A DNA stretch of 64,000 nucleotides from Dictyoglomus turgidum DSM 6724. Lineage in GTDB: Bacteria > Dictyoglomota > Dictyoglomia > Dictyoglomales > Dictyoglomaceae. Both the position numbers and the translations under genes were made by a program. Location of the stretch: contig NC_011661.1 in NCBI RefSeq assembly GCF_000021645.1, positions 1,272,723 through 1,336,722 of the forward strand, written 5' to 3'. Below the pieces are notes generated by a model that had not been told where the DNA came from, did not search any database, and was given only the letters and a program-made list of their open reading frames with translations. Positions 17,755 to 28,847 of the stretch are shown here, piece after piece; within the stretch, counting starts at the first letter, position 1; each line of letters opens with the position of its first letter.

Positions 17755-18821
17755 CTTAAAGCCTGTCCAATCCTTAATTTAAGCTCATTTATATAGCCTA
17801 TGGAGAAGGGATCCTTATCTGCAAGATAAGCAAGGTAGACAGTAGCAAAATCCCCAAGATAAGTTAGGGAGAAAAATTGAGTCAATGGATTATTACCTTC
17901 TGCTTGCCAAAGAAATACTGGAACTCCTCTTGCCGAGATCTTCTCTTGCATAAACTCAACTCTTATCTTCATCTCTCCCTCAAGAGATGTGTAAAGGAAA
18001 ATTAAAGTTAATGGCTTTATAACATTGTCTATAGCTTCCCACGCCATAATTTCGTTATGATTTAATTCGGGAAAGAAATGATAAAAAGCAGGATATTTCG
18101 AATTCTCATTTATTTGACATTTCCATCTATAAGCAGCTACCTTCCATTTTTCTTCCACAGCATAAATAACAGGAATATGTTTGAACATCATTTTTGCAAC
18201 TTTTTTTGCCACATTTTGTTCAGTGGGAACCTCAATCTTAAATTCTTCTCTCTTATTTCTCAAATATGCTACTGTCTCTTCAATATCCTTCTTTTTAGAA
18301 GAAATAAGTCCTAATCTTTCCAAAATTACAAAAGATGGTATAGTCACATAACCTATGGCTGCCCTTGGAGCCATTCCACTCGGTATCTCTACAAGGGTAA
18401 GATTGTTTTCTTGAGCAAATTCTTTCAATACTCCGCCACTAGTTACAGCAACCACTGATGCACCCCTACTATAGGATAGTTTTGCCGAATTTATAGTTTC
18501 TACTGTATGCCCCGAATAACTAACAGCAAAAACTAAGGTGCTTTCATCAACCCAATTTGGTAAATCATAATCCCTATTTACAAAAACTGGAAATTTAGCT
18601 TCTTTAAAGAGTACACTTTGTAAGACATCTCCACCTATGGCAGAGCCACCCATTCCAAGTACAAGAACTTTGTCAATTTTATCGGATATGTTCTTAATTT
18701 CAGCATTGTATGCAACTTCTGCTGCTCTTTCAATCTGTTCAGGTAGATTATAAACCGCAGAGTACATATCTTTGGGATCTAATTTTTTAAGTTCTTCAAT
18801 CTGATCTAACTTTTCTACCAT
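17751..18821 (-). CDS. Bifunctional phosphoglucose/phosphomannose isomerase (SIS domain)
   Basis: Enzyme of 356 residues that interconverts fructose-6-phosphate with glucose-6- and mannose-6-phosphate. Two SIS domains are present: LGMGGSAIGGDVL near residue 56, SYSGHTVET near residue 100 and the C-terminal ELNHNEIMAWE. The type was first found in hyperthermophilic archaea and has a few bacterial members. It heads the three-gene minus-strand unit with the phosphoesterase and ParB-like genes. The ATG has a GGGAGG site. Confidence 0.88.
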   Translation of the reverse strand: MVEKLDQIEELKKLDPKDMYSAVYNLPEQIERAAEVAYNAEIKNISDKIDKVLVLGMGGSAIGGDVLQSVLFKEAKFPVFVNRDYDLPNWVDESTLVFAVSYSGHTVETINSAKLSYSRGASVVAVTSGGVLKEFAQENNLTLVEIPSGMAPRAAIGYVTIPSFVILERLGLISSKKKDIEETVAYLRNKREEFKIEVPTEQNVAKKVAKMMFKHIPVIYAVEEKWKVAAYRWKCQINENSKYPAFYHFFPELNHNEIMAWEAIDNVIKPLTLIFLYTSLEGEMKIRVEFMQEKISARGVPVFLWQAEGNNPLTQFFSLTYLGDFATVYLAYLADKDPFSIGYINELKLRIGQALS

Positions 18822-18858
18822 CTCTGATCCTCCCTAAAATTATTTTGTTTATCAAGAT

Positions 18859-18908
18859 ATTTTATCTTATAATTAAAGCATTGACAATAATTTACCACTC
18901 TGTATACT
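18859..18908. promoter_or_regulatory. Back-to-back promoters sharing a -35 region
   Basis: Plus strand: TTGACA (18881-18886), a 16-base spacer and TATACT (18903-18908), towards osmC. Minus strand: TTGTCA (18882-18887), a 17-base spacer and TAAAAT (18859-18864), towards the isomerase. The two -35 boxes overlap on opposite strands by five bases, so one polymerase should exclude the other. Confidence 0.65.
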
Positions 18909-18952
18909 TTTAAAAGTATTAAAAAAATAAAAAACTAAGGAGGGATTTAAGG

Positions 18953-19363
18953 ATGGAAACAAAAGTAGTATGGGATGGAAAAATGCAATTTACAGGTACT
19001 ACACCATCAAATTTTAATATTGTAATGGACGCAGTTCCTGAGCACGGTGGAGAAAACAAAGGACCAGCCCCAATGGAGCTTATTCCCGTAGCTCTTGGTG
19101 GGTGTACTGGTATGGATGTTATTTCCATTTTAAACAAAATGAAGGAAAAAGTAGAGCATTTTGAGATGAGAATTACCACAGAAAGAGCTACAGAACATCC
19201 TAAGGTATACACTAAGGTTCACATTGAGTATATTTTTAAAGGCGAAAATCTCAATGAGGAAAATATTAAAAAGGCAATAGAACTATCCCAAAATAAATAC
19301 TGCTCAGTCTCTGCTATTTTAAGGGGAACAGCAGAGGTAACTTATTCATACAAGATTTTATAG
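18953..19363 (+). CDS. OsmC/Ohr-family protein
   Basis: Protein of 136 residues with the two peroxidatic/resolving cysteines of the family: [14 protein letters not shown] near residue 51 and [10 protein letters not shown] near residue 115. Members reduce organic hydroperoxides using thiols. It belongs to the YhfA-like OsmC branch rather than Ohr, judged by the [11 protein letters not shown] context. The start has AAGGAGGG upstream. Confidence 0.9.
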   Translation: METKVVWDGKMQFTGTTPSNFNIVMDAVPEHGGENKGPAPMELIPVALGGCTGMDVISILNKMKEKVEHFEMRITTERATEHPKVYTKVHIEYIFKGENLNEENIKKAIELSQNKYCSVSAILRGTAEVTYSYKIL

Positions 19364-19392
19364 GACCCCAAAGAAGGGAGTGGTGTCACTTA

Positions 19393-20826
19393 ATGGATAG
19401 TGTAAGAGTAAGAATTGCTCCAAGTCCAACAGGTTATCTTCATGTAGGTACGGCGCATACCGCTTTGTTTAATTGGCTTTTTGCAAGACACAATAAGGGA
19501 ACTTTTATTTTAAGAATAGAAGATACTGACCTTGCTAGATCTACAAAAGAATATGAAGAAAATATAATTGAAGGACTGAAATGGTTAGGACTTTATTGGG
19601 ATGAGGGACCATACTATCAAACCCAAAGATTAGACCTATATAGAAAGTATGCTGATGAACTATTAAGAAAGGGACTTGCTTATTATTGCTATTGTACCCC
19701 TGAAGAATTAGAAGAAAGAAGAAAAGAAGCTCTTGCTCAGAAGAAACCACCTAAATACGACAGAAAATGTTTATATCTATCGGATGAAGAAAGGGCAAGA
19801 TATGAAAGAGAAGGAAGAAAACCTGCCATAAGGCTTCTTGTTCCAGAAGGTAAAACAGTATTTAACGATATTATTCGAGGAGAAATAGAATTTAATAACG
19901 AAGATATTGGAGATTTTGTCATTATGAAATCGGACGGAATACCCACATACAACTTTGCAGTAGTGATCGATGACTACACTATGGGAATAACCCACGTAAT
20001 AAGAGGAGAAGACCACATATCCAATACTCCAAAACAGTTATTTATATACCAAGCTTTTGGATGGAGTCCCCCTGAGTTTGCTCATCTTCCACTTCTTCTT
20101 GGCCCTGACCGATCAAAACTCTCTAAAAGACATGGCGTGACATCGGTTACGGAATATAAGAATATGGGTTATCTTCCTCAAGCATTAGTGAATTATCTTG
20201 CTCTTTTAGGATGGACTCCCGAAGAGAACAAGGAAATTTATACTGTAGAAGAATTAATTGAGCTTTTTGATCTAAGAAGAGTTACTAAAAATCCAGGCAT
20301 ATTTGATGTGACAAAGCTTGAATGGATAAACACCCAACATATAAGAAGATTATCCTTAGAAGAGCTTGCAGATCTTACATATCCTTTTTTAAAAGAAGCA
20401 GAATGGTTCAAAGAGGAAAATTTCAAAAGAGAATACTATCTTAAAGTGCTTACTCTTCTCCAGGAGAGACTGAAAACTCTTGCTCAAATTAGAGAATACG
20501 CTGATTACTTCTTTGTAGATGATTTAGATTATGATGTGGAAATAGCTAAAAAGGTATGCAAGCATCCTGATACTCCACTTTATTTAGAGAAAATAAAAGA
20601 GGTATGGAGCCAAATACAAGAATTTACTGCTGAAAATTTAGAAAACTCATTAAGAAACTTAGCTGAAGAAAATCAAATTCCTACCAAAAACCTTGTTCAT
20701 CCAATTCGAGTTGCTCTAACTAACAAAACAGTAGGACCAGGACTTTACGAGATTGCAGAGGTGCTTGGAAAAGATAAGACTTTGAAAAGATTAGAAAAGT
20801 TTATTGAATTTTTGAGAAGTCTTTAA
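19393..20826 (+). CDS. gltX: Glutamyl-tRNA synthetase
   Basis: Class I aminoacyl-tRNA synthetase of 477 residues. The HIGH-type motif is [13 protein letters not shown] and the KMSKS-type motif is [10 protein letters not shown]. The first domain contains [13 protein letters not shown], which contacts glutamate and ATP, and the C-terminal half is the helical anticodon-binding cage. Whether it also charges tRNA-Gln cannot be decided here; no gatCAB genes are in the window. Spacing to osmC is 29 bases. Confidence 0.95.
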   Translation: MDSVRVRIAPSPTGYLHVGTAHTALFNWLFARHNKGTFILRIEDTDLARSTKEYEENIIEGLKWLGLYWDEGPYYQTQRLDLYRKYADELLRKGLAYYCYCTPEELEERRKEALAQKKPPKYDRKCLYLSDEERARYEREGRKPAIRLLVPEGKTVFNDIIRGEIEFNNEDIGDFVIMKSDGIPTYNFAVVIDDYTMGITHVIRGEDHISNTPKQLFIYQAFGWSPPEFAHLPLLLGPDRSKLSKRHGVTSVTEYKNMGYLPQALVNYLALLGWTPEENKEIYTVEELIELFDLRRVTKNPGIFDVTKLEWINTQHIRRLSLEELADLTYPFLKEAEWFKEENFKREYYLKVLTLLQERLKTLAQIREYADYFFVDDLDYDVEIAKKVCKHPDTPLYLEKIKEVWSQIQEFTAENLENSLRNLAEENQIPTKNLVHPIRVALTNKTVGPGLYEIAEVLGKDKTLKRLEKFIEFLRSL

Positions 20827-20836
20827 AGATTTAACT

Positions 20837-21451
20837 ATGATAAGGCGCTCTCCCTATAAAAACCTTTTAAAATATGAGAAAAAATTATCTACTAATTTAG
20901 GAGAGGGAGAGCGTTTCTTTCTTCACTATACATTAATACAAGCAAAAAGTAATTTAGAAATAGGAGAGAAATCCGATTATTTTGTTTCCCCCTTACTATT
21001 TTTTTATGGATTAGTAGCTCTTTCCAAAATAATAATTTTAATGAAGTCAAAAACTATCCCACGAGAAGTTCTCCATGGACTTACCGTAAGAGTAGCAGGA
21101 GATAAATCTGTAGATTGGACAAAAGATTATGATCCAAGAGTTGAGACTGTACTCATAAAAGAAAAGGGACTTTTTCCTACTTTTTACAAAGCCATTTCTC
21201 CCTATTCCCTTCCAGAAGGAGAAAAATATACCTTAGGTGATTTATTTTTATTCCTTAATAGAAAAACATCTCTTGATAACTTAGCTATTCATTACTTAAT
21301 ACTTTTTCTTCTGAGCATGCTTGCAAGATATGAACCTCAGAAATGGGGATGGGCTTATGAAAGATCTTCTTTCTCAAGAGAATTACAGACTTATTTAAAA
21401 ATTGTGGGAAGAGACATTTATGATCTCTGGAGAGAAAAAATCAAATTATAA
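20837..21451 (+). CDS. Uncharacterised protein, tentatively YaaC-like
   Basis: Protein of 204 residues, mostly helical, with no signal peptide. The segment SPLLFFYGLVALSKIIIL resembles the region of Bacillus YaaC and relatives where a conserved SYYYGLxxLAKA-like stretch occurs. This is recalled similarity, not a search, and no catalytic motif is evident. It follows gltX by ten bases and its last 34 bases overlap the convergent prenyl synthase gene. Confidence 0.5.
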   Translation: MIRRSPYKNLLKYEKKLSTNLGEGERFFLHYTLIQAKSNLEIGEKSDYFVSPLLFFYGLVALSKIIILMKSKTIPREVLHGLTVRVAGDKSVDWTKDYDPRVETVLIKEKGLFPTFYKAISPYSLPEGEKYTLGDLFLFLNRKTSLDNLAIHYLILFLLSMLARYEPQKWGWAYERSSFSRELQTYLKIVGRDIYDLWREKIKL

Positions 21452-22449
21452 TAGTCTTCAAAGAGTTTTCTTAGGAGGGAAATATTGTACAAGTCTTGAA
21501 AAGATAAAAGTTTTTTATACCCCTCATCAAAATATTTTTCAGCAAGATTGAAGGTCGCCTCTTTAACTCTTTTCCTTTCTAAATGGTCTAAAAGATATTC
21601 GATATCCTTCTCTGTAACAATCTCTCTCCCCCATATCTCTTCTATTCTTAATTTTTCTTTTTCAGAAGATTCGGAATATAAATATAGAATAGGATAAGTT
21701 TTCTTTTTTCTCCAAAGATCTACAAAAGCATTTTTTCCCGTTTTCTCAGGATCACCCCATATACCTATAGCATCATCAGCAATTTGGAAAAATAAACCAA
21801 AATCTCTCCCTATTTCTTGAAATATCTTTGAAAGATCTTCTTTATAGGTAGCCGAGAAAGCACCAAGATAAAAACTTGTAGAAAATAATTTAGCAGTTTT
21901 TTTATCTATCATCATTAAATATTCCTTAAGACTAATATCCTTTCTCTTTTCAAAAGAAATATCAAGATATTGCCCTTCGATAAGTTCTCTTATAGTCTCT
22001 GTCAGTTCTTTTAAGGATTTGGAAAGCAAAACAGGAGATTTTAAGTTTGTAAGTACCTGAAAAACCATGTTAAAAAGTAGATCTCCCACATTTATCGCTT
22101 GAGCCTCTCCCCATATCTTCCAAACAGTCCATCTACCATGCCTTTTCTCATCTCTATCCTGAATATCATCATGAACTAAAGAAAAATTATGTAAAAATTC
22201 AATAGCAGAACCTATCTCTAATGCATCATCTAAGAAACCACCTAAGGTTTGATTTACTAAAACACAAAATAGGGGTCTTAATCTCTTTCCCCGCCTAATA
22301 TTAGCAAGAGGAGTTAAGTCTTCACCGACCCACCCCATATGATAGGCTGTGATTAAATGAATTGATATATTAGAAGAGAATTTATTCCAATTCTCTTGAA
22401 GTTTATTTTCTATAATTAACAAAAACTTTTGAATTTCATTCACATCCAT
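21418..22449 (-). CDS. Polyprenyl (isoprenyl diphosphate) synthase
   Basis: Trans-prenyltransferase of 343 residues that chains isopentenyl units. The first Asp-rich motif is HDDIQDRDEKRHG; the second is unusual, FQIADDAIGIWGD, with DDAIG replacing the common DDxxD. GKNAFVDLWRKKKTYP follows. Product length cannot be predicted safely. It overlaps the ThuA-like gene upstream by ten bases. Confidence 0.85.
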   Translation of the reverse strand: MDVNEIQKFLLIIENKLQENWNKFSSNISIHLITAYHMGWVGEDLTPLANIRRGKRLRPLFCVLVNQTLGGFLDDALEIGSAIEFLHNFSLVHDDIQDRDEKRHGRWTVWKIWGEAQAINVGDLLFNMVFQVLTNLKSPVLLSKSLKELTETIRELIEGQYLDISFEKRKDISLKEYLMMIDKKTAKLFSTSFYLGAFSATYKEDLSKIFQEIGRDFGLFFQIADDAIGIWGDPEKTGKNAFVDLWRKKKTYPILYLYSESSEKEKLRIEEIWGREIVTEKDIEYLLDHLERKRVKEATFNLAEKYFDEGYKKLLSFQDLYNISLLRKLFEDYYNLIFSLQRS

Positions 22450-23060
22450 AATATTAAATCCCTTAGTAATTTCCTTAAATTCTCATTAGCTAAAGCCTCA
22501 TTATGGGCAGGAGTAAGACACAATATTTTCCCTTTTCCATACTCATGATACCATCCTGCAACAGACTCTCCATCAAGGGAGGTAGAATACAAGAAAATAT
22601 TTGTACTTTCTTTATCCACCTCTACAAAATAATGTTCATCAAAAATCTCGAAATATATATCTTTATCCTTATCAGGATACCTACCATAGTATTTTACCAT
22701 TTTTCTCTCAGGATGATACTTAAAATATCCTCTTGTAAGTTCTCTCACATATTTTCCACTTACGTCATAGGAGGCTAAGCCTGAATGCATCACCAGAAGT
22801 CTCCCTCCATTAGACACATAATCTACCAAAAGATTTTCAATTTCGTCATCCATCCAAATAAGAGAATTTTTGTCTTGAGGGTTTAACTTATTTTCTCTTC
22901 CTATAATAACTAAATAGGGATCTTCTCTTATTAGCATAGAAAAATTATTAATTGAAGCATAATCAACCCAATAAGTGTTCTTTAAAACAAACTCTAAGGT
23001 CTCTTTGATTTTCTCTTCAGGATGATAATAATCTCCAACAATTGCAAGGACCCTTTCCAT
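22440..23060 (-). CDS. ThuA-like domain protein (class I amidotransferase fold)
   Basis: Protein of 206 residues with the ThuA fold: a central GGRLLVMHSGLASY segment near residue 85, FEIFDEHYFVEVD and GWYHEYGKGKILCLTPAHNE at the end. ThuA relatives act in sugar metabolism but the catalytic Cys of amidotransferases is absent here (His-Ser in its place). Substrate unknown. It lies two bases after the VOC gene. Confidence 0.75.
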   Translation of the reverse strand: MERVLAIVGDYYHPEEKIKETLEFVLKNTYWVDYASINNFSMLIREDPYLVIIGRENKLNPQDKNSLIWMDDEIENLLVDYVSNGGRLLVMHSGLASYDVSGKYVRELTRGYFKYHPERKMVKYYGRYPDKDKDIYFEIFDEHYFVEVDKESTNIFLYSTSLDGESVAGWYHEYGKGKILCLTPAHNEALANENLRKLLRDLILWM

Positions 23061-23062
23061 TT

Positions 23063-23507
23063 TTAAAAATTCTCAAGAAGCTCAATTATAAATTTTAACT
23101 TTTCAAAGGAGTCAAGATAAGTATACTTTCCTCCTGTGTAATCCCCTTTTTGAGCTACTTCAATTCCATAATTTTTAAATCTTCTCACAATTTCGTCTGT
23201 TCCTTTAACCAAAAAAGCCAAATGATGAACTCCTTCTCCGTGCTTATCTAAAAATTCTCTCCACGTAGAGGGATTTTCGTCAGGTTCTATAAATTCTATC
23301 TCCACATTTTTAAAATTCTTAAAAAACGCAAGCTTCGCTCTTGCAGATGTAGGTTTCCCTTTATACTCTGTATGAGCTTTCTCGTAAACATCAGTAATTA
23401 TTATTTCTGGTTTTACTACATTAAAAATCCTTGAAAATTCCTCCACAGCTTTCTCTATATCCTTTACAATAATACCAATCTGAACCACCATATCGGTGCC
23501 TAAAATT

Positions 23508-23518
<11 letters not shown>
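23063..23518 (-). CDS. VOC/glyoxalase-superfamily protein
   Basis: Protein of 151 residues made of two beta-alpha-beta-beta-beta units: VQIGIIVKDIEKAVEEF and HHLAFLVKGTDEIVRRF. Metal ligands are consistent with methylmalonyl-CoA epimerase/lactoylglutathione-lyase relatives (Q/H at the first strand, HH in EGVHHLAF and E in FIELLE). The start is ATG 23518, with GAGGAGG ahead of it inside the end of nadD (11-base overlap). A longer in-frame start exists but lacks a ribosome site. Confidence 0.75.
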
Positions 23519-25420
<1,902 letters not shown>

Positions 25421-25424
25421 TCAT

Positions 25425-25679
25425 CTATTGAATAGAAAGTACATTTACATACTTTTTGCCATGCTTTATGGAGAATTTAACAATTCCAGGCTGCAAGGCA
25501 TAAAGGGTAAAATCTCTACCCATCCCCACATTCATCCCAGGATAGATTTTCGTACCTCTTTGTCTTACAAGTATATTGCCTGCTTCTACCAATTGTCCCT
25601 CAAATCTTTTAACTCCCAAATATTTAGGATTACTATCTCTTCCGTTTCTGCTTGCACCACCTGATTTTTTGTGAGCCAT
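25425..25679 (-). CDS. rpmA: Ribosomal protein bL27
   Basis: 84 residues beginning [17 protein letters not shown], the flexible arm reaching the peptidyl-transferase centre. There is no cleavable N-terminal extension as in Firmicutes, and no Prp protease gene between rplU and rpmA, consistent with direct use of the Met-Ala-His start. The ribosome site is AGGAGGTG. Confidence 0.97.
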
Positions 25680-25699
25680 TTAAATTCACCTCCTCTTGC

Positions 25700-26017
25700 C
25701 TAATGAGGTAGAACTATTTCTTTAATGGATAGTTGAGTATAAGGTTGTCTGTGTCCGTATTTTCTTCTGTAATGCTTTTTTCTTTTAAACTTAAATACAA
25801 TTACCTTGGGATACTTATCCTGTCTAACCACCTTTGCTATGACCTTTGCTCCCTCCACATAGGGTTGACCAATAATTACCTCATCTTCTTTTCCCACCAA
25901 TAGTACTTTATCTAAAACTACCTCATCACCTACATTTGCTTTTAGTTTCTCCACATTCACCATACTTCCAACACTTACTTTGTATTGTTTTCCTCCTGTC
26001 TCTACTACCACAAACAT
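25700..26017 (-). CDS. rplU: Ribosomal protein bL21
   Basis: 105 residues with the family start [16 protein letters not shown] and the RNA-binding [18 protein letters not shown] near the C-terminus. It is the first gene of the rplU-rpmA-obg-nadD run. The ATG follows AGGAGGTTG. Confidence 0.97.
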   Translation of the reverse strand: MFVVVETGGKQYKVSVGSMVNVEKLKANVGDEVVLDKVLLVGKEDEVIIGQPYVEGAKVIAKVVRQDKYPKVIVFKFKRKKHYRRKYGHRQPYTQLSIKEIVLPH

Positions 26018-26075
26018 TTCCTAACAACCTCCTATATATAATGAATAATTTTTAAAATATCCTAATCGACATTAC

Positions 26076-26105
26076 AATTTATCACTTTATTATTACTCTT
26101 GTCAA
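26076..26105 (-). promoter_or_regulatory. Promoter for rplU-rpmA-obg-nadD
   Basis: TTGACA at 26100-26105 and TAAATT at 26076-26081 on the minus strand, 18-base spacing, about 60 bases before the rplU start. The leader between is short and shows no obvious L21 autoregulatory structure. Confidence 0.55.
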
Positions 26106-26143
26106 GCATTAAGGGAGAGTAAGAATATTTTTCCTTAACAAAA

Positions 26144-26172
26144 TTGACACTTTAATAATAAAGCATTATACT
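26144..26172 (+). promoter_or_regulatory. Promoter for the DUF362 gene
   Basis: Consensus TTGACA (26144-26149), 17-base spacer and TATACT (26167-26172). It drives the plus-strand gene at 26241, leaving a leader of about 60 bases that ends in AGGAGGT. Confidence 0.7.
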
Positions 26173-26240
26173 TTATTGTTTATTTAATATAGTACATAAT
26201 CTTTGCATAATATTAAAATATTAAGACTAGGAGGTTCTCC

Positions 26241-27368
26241 ATGAACAAGGTTGCTATAACAAGGACAAAGGATGATATATACAAATCAGTTGGAGATGCT
26301 ATAGACCTAATTGGTGGAATAGAAAAATACGTAAAAAGAGGAGACATAGTCTTGATAAAGCCTAATGCATTTATTAGCAAGGAAGAAAAAGGATTCATTT
26401 CTGACTCTCAAGTAGTATTATCTCTTGCTAAACTTTGTAAAGAGCAAGGAGCAAAAGAAGTATATATTGGAGAAAGAACTCCTACCGTTTTTAAATGGTA
26501 CAAGAAAGAAGAGATAAATTTTGCAAAAGTTATATGTTTCGACGATCCTCCTCATAATTTAAAAACTTTACCTGAGGCAGAAGTAATTAAATCTGCAGTT
26601 CCTATTCCTCCAATTGTGGAAGAATGCGATGTGTTTATAAATGTTCCTGGACTAAGATTTCATGCTTTAACAATAATTTCTAATGGAATGAAAAATATAA
26701 TGGGAATTATGCCTAAAGAAACTACTTTGCTAATTCATGTATCAGGTTTAGAAGACGCCATAGTAGATCTAAATAGATTTAGAAAGAGTGACCTTGTAAT
26801 AACTACTGCAATAAACACCCTTGTAGGAAATTTCCCTGTGGGTGGCTATGGCATAGAAAGCAATACACTAATCGTAGGAGACAACGTGGTAGCGGTAGAT
26901 TCTATAGCTGCAAGAGTATTAAAAGTAGATCCTTATAAGATAAGACATCTAACTCTTGCAAAGAAATTTAGCCTTGGTCCTATAGATCTTTCCGAGATTG
27001 AGCTCTTGGGTGTACCTATAGAATCTCTTGAGTGGAGAGAGAAAATTGTAGAGCCAACATTAGAATATGAAGAATTTAGAGATAAAATTAACATTATTGA
27101 CCCATCAAAAAGTTGTCCTAGTTGTAAAAGAGCAATGGCAAGTGGAATTGCTGGTATCTTTGAAGAAGATCCAAACGCTGATTTGAAGGATATAACTGTG
27201 GTAATTGGACCTGTAGAGGATTTAAACAAATATAAACTCACAAAAAAATTAATCCTTTTTGGAAATTGTACTTTTCCCTATAAAGATCAAGGATTATATG
27301 TACAAGGATGTCCACCAAGAGCAAATATGGCAAAACAGGCCATAAAAAAGATCATGGAAGGTAAATAA
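26241..27368 (+). CDS. DUF362-domain protein
   Basis: Protein of 375 residues. The DUF362 signature is visible in VLIKPNAFISKEEKGFISD, INVPGLRFHALTIISNGMKN and GDNVVAVDSIAARVL. The last 90 residues contain CPSCKRAMASG and two further cysteines (GNCTF and VQGCPPRA), possibly a metal site. DUF362 proteins are often fused to ferredoxin domains and proposed to take part in redox or radical chemistry, but no reaction is proven for this branch. Its 3' end overlaps the convergent oxidoreductase gene by 17 bases. Confidence 0.8.
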   Translation: MNKVAITRTKDDIYKSVGDAIDLIGGIEKYVKRGDIVLIKPNAFISKEEKGFISDSQVVLSLAKLCKEQGAKEVYIGERTPTVFKWYKKEEINFAKVICFDDPPHNLKTLPEAEVIKSAVPIPPIVEECDVFINVPGLRFHALTIISNGMKNIMGIMPKETTLLIHVSGLEDAIVDLNRFRKSDLVITTAINTLVGNFPVGGYGIESNTLIVGDNVVAVDSIAARVLKVDPYKIRHLTLAKKFSLGPIDLSEIELLGVPIESLEWREKIVEPTLEYEEFRDKINIIDPSKSCPSCKRAMASGIAGIFEEDPNADLKDITVVIGPVEDLNKYKLTKKLILFGNCTFPYKDQGLYVQGCPPRANMAKQAIKKIMEGK

Positions 27369-28338
27369 TCTTATTTTTGTCTGCTGATTGCCTAGCTAAA
27401 AGAGCTACTTCTGTAGCATAAAAAGACTCTTCTGCTGTTACCATACAGCTCCCATTACCTTTTATTTCTTTCAAAAAATCCACAAATATATTTCCTCTAC
27501 CTTCAAGGGGAAGCTCTTGATTTTTATAGTCTTTGTTAGTCAAAAACACCTTATTAAATATAACTTCTATTACTCCATCAGTACCTACAATTCTCATACG
27601 ATCATCATCGTGAGATAAAGCATTTTCAGGACGAAGATAATCTATGCTCAAAGAAGCAAAAATTTCGTCCTCCAACGTAAAATGACAAAGAGCTGTAACT
27701 TCAAGATCTCCATGATCTTTATTGTATTTCCTTGAATGGGTTGCATATATAGTCTTAAACCTTTTATGAGTAAACCAATGAATCCAATCTATAGCATGAA
27801 TTCCCACCCATGGAATAGTTCCACCATAAGTCTCTCTTTTTTTATAAAATTCATCTCTTCTACCCAACTTATAAGACTTTTGAGTATTTATTAATCTTAT
27901 CTCTCCTATGGCTCCTTCTCTTACGAATTTATAAGCAGTAAAAAACCATGGTTTATACCTTATTCCAAACATAGCACAAAGTCTTTTACCAGACTGATAA
28001 TAAACTCTTTTTAATGCTTTAAGATCTTCCATTGTAGTAGCTAAGGGTTTCTCTGTAAAAACATGGCAACCATAACTTAAAGCTTTGATATTAACCTTAG
28101 CTATATCTCCAAAATGACAGGCAACCACTGCAACATCAGGAGAAAGCTCTTCTAACATTACCTCATAATCACCATAAACCTTTCCCTTAAAATTTTCACC
28201 AAGCATATTTAAAACTTTATCTATGCTCTCTCCTTTGGAACCGGGGGCTACCCCAACAACTTCGCATTCTTTATCAAGCCCTATACCTTCGATAGCATAA
28301 TTTATGTGTCCTGAAGAGCCAATTATAACTATCTTCAT
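27352..28338 (-). CDS. Gfo/Idh/MocA-family oxidoreductase
   Basis: NAD(P)-dependent dehydrogenase of 328 residues. The N-terminal Rossmann fold starts KIVIIGSSGHINYAIEGIG; the family EKP motif is in FTEKPLATTMED, and the catalytic region is GTIPWVGIHAIDWIHW. Substrates are usually sugars or inositols; this one cannot be assigned. The first loop is GSSGHIN rather than GxGxxG, which may affect cofactor choice. Confidence 0.85.
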   Translation of the reverse strand: MKIVIIGSSGHINYAIEGIGLDKECEVVGVAPGSKGESIDKVLNMLGENFKGKVYGDYEVMLEELSPDVAVVACHFGDIAKVNIKALSYGCHVFTEKPLATTMEDLKALKRVYYQSGKRLCAMFGIRYKPWFFTAYKFVREGAIGEIRLINTQKSYKLGRRDEFYKKRETYGGTIPWVGIHAIDWIHWFTHKRFKTIYATHSRKYNKDHGDLEVTALCHFTLEDEIFASLSIDYLRPENALSHDDDRMRIVGTDGVIEVIFNKVFLTNKDYKNQELPLEGRGNIFVDFLKEIKGNGSCMVTAEESFYATEVALLARQSADKNKIIYLP

Positions 28339-28394
28339 AATCTTAAAGTCCTCCTACTTCGGTATTATAAGGTATTATAACAAAAGACGGGTTA

Positions 28395-28494
28395 TTGAAA
28401 ATTATGTATTTTTTTGGTAGAATACTTGTCGGAGAAGTTAAGGAAAATTTTGTACCTTGGAATTATTGACAAAATAAGACAAATATAGTATATA
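28395..28494 (+). promoter_or_regulatory. Two candidate promoters for the tRNA cluster
   Basis: The first is TTGAAA (28395-28400), 17 bases, TAGAAT (28418-28423). The second is TTGACA (28466-28471), 17 bases, TATATA (28489-28494), which puts initiation a few bases before tRNA-Lys. Before insertion of the island these promoters would have served the whole five-tRNA cluster. Confidence 0.65.
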
Positions 28495-28507
28495 AAAATA
28501 CTCGTGT

Positions 28508-28583
28508 GAGCCGCTAGCTCAGTCGGTAGAGCACCTGACTTTTAATCAGGGGGTCACAGGTTCGATTCCTGTGCGGCTCACCA
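28508..28583 (+). tRNA. tRNA-Lys (anticodon TTT)
   Basis: Acceptor GAGCCGC/GCGGCTC, discriminator A, encoded CCA. The anticodon stem CCTGA/TCAGG has loop CTTTTAA. The T-arm reads GTTCGATT. Confidence 0.97.
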
Positions 28584-28590
28584 AGATAAA

Positions 28591-28668
28591 GCCCTCATCG
28601 TCTAGCCCGGCCTAGGACACCGCTCTTTCAAGGCGGTGACGGGGGTTCGAATCCCCCTGAGGGCGCCA
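28591..28668 (+). tRNA. tRNA-Glu (anticodon TTC)
   Basis: Acceptor GCCCTCA/TGAGGGC with discriminator G and encoded CCA. The anticodon stem CCGCT/GGCGG encloses CTTTCAA. It lies seven bases after tRNA-Lys, probably in the same transcript. Confidence 0.96.
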
Positions 28669-28674
28669 TAAAGT

Positions 28675-28750
28675 GGGCGGATAGCTCAGTGGTTAGAGCG
28701 CCTGCCTTACAAGCAGGAGGTCGTAGGTTCAAGTCCTGCTCCGCCCACCA
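28675..28750 (+). tRNA. tRNA-Val (anticodon TAC), integration target of the island
   Basis: Acceptor GGGCGGA/TCCGCCC, discriminator A, encoded CCA; the anticodon stem CCTGC/GCAGG encloses CTTACAA. Its 3' 54 bases (28697-28750) are repeated at 46067-46120. The tRNA is complete, so integration regenerated it. Confidence 0.97.
28697..28750 (+). repeat. Left attachment-site copy (attL) inside tRNA-Val
   Basis: A 54-base segment from the anticodon arm to CCA, in direct orientation with 46067-46120; 53 of 54 positions match (28734 T versus 46104 G). A 3' tRNA segment is the usual target of tyrosine-recombinase islands, and the recombinase gene starts 97 bases beyond it. Confidence 0.85.
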
Positions 28751-28847
28751 TCTTTTTTAAACTTAGTTTTCATCTCTATTTTCTCTTTTTTAATCTTATT
28801 CTTAAATCTTCATCTCTGCCCCTCTTTTTGAAGGAGGCAGGCGTACT

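Noticed and set aside
19541-20016. Minus-strand frames within gltX
   Set aside because: Shadows of a well-conserved synthetase with no ribosome site or family pattern.
28364-28382. GGTATTATAA direct repeat as an operator
   Set aside because: Two short AT-rich copies next to each other with no promoter relation; too weak to call.
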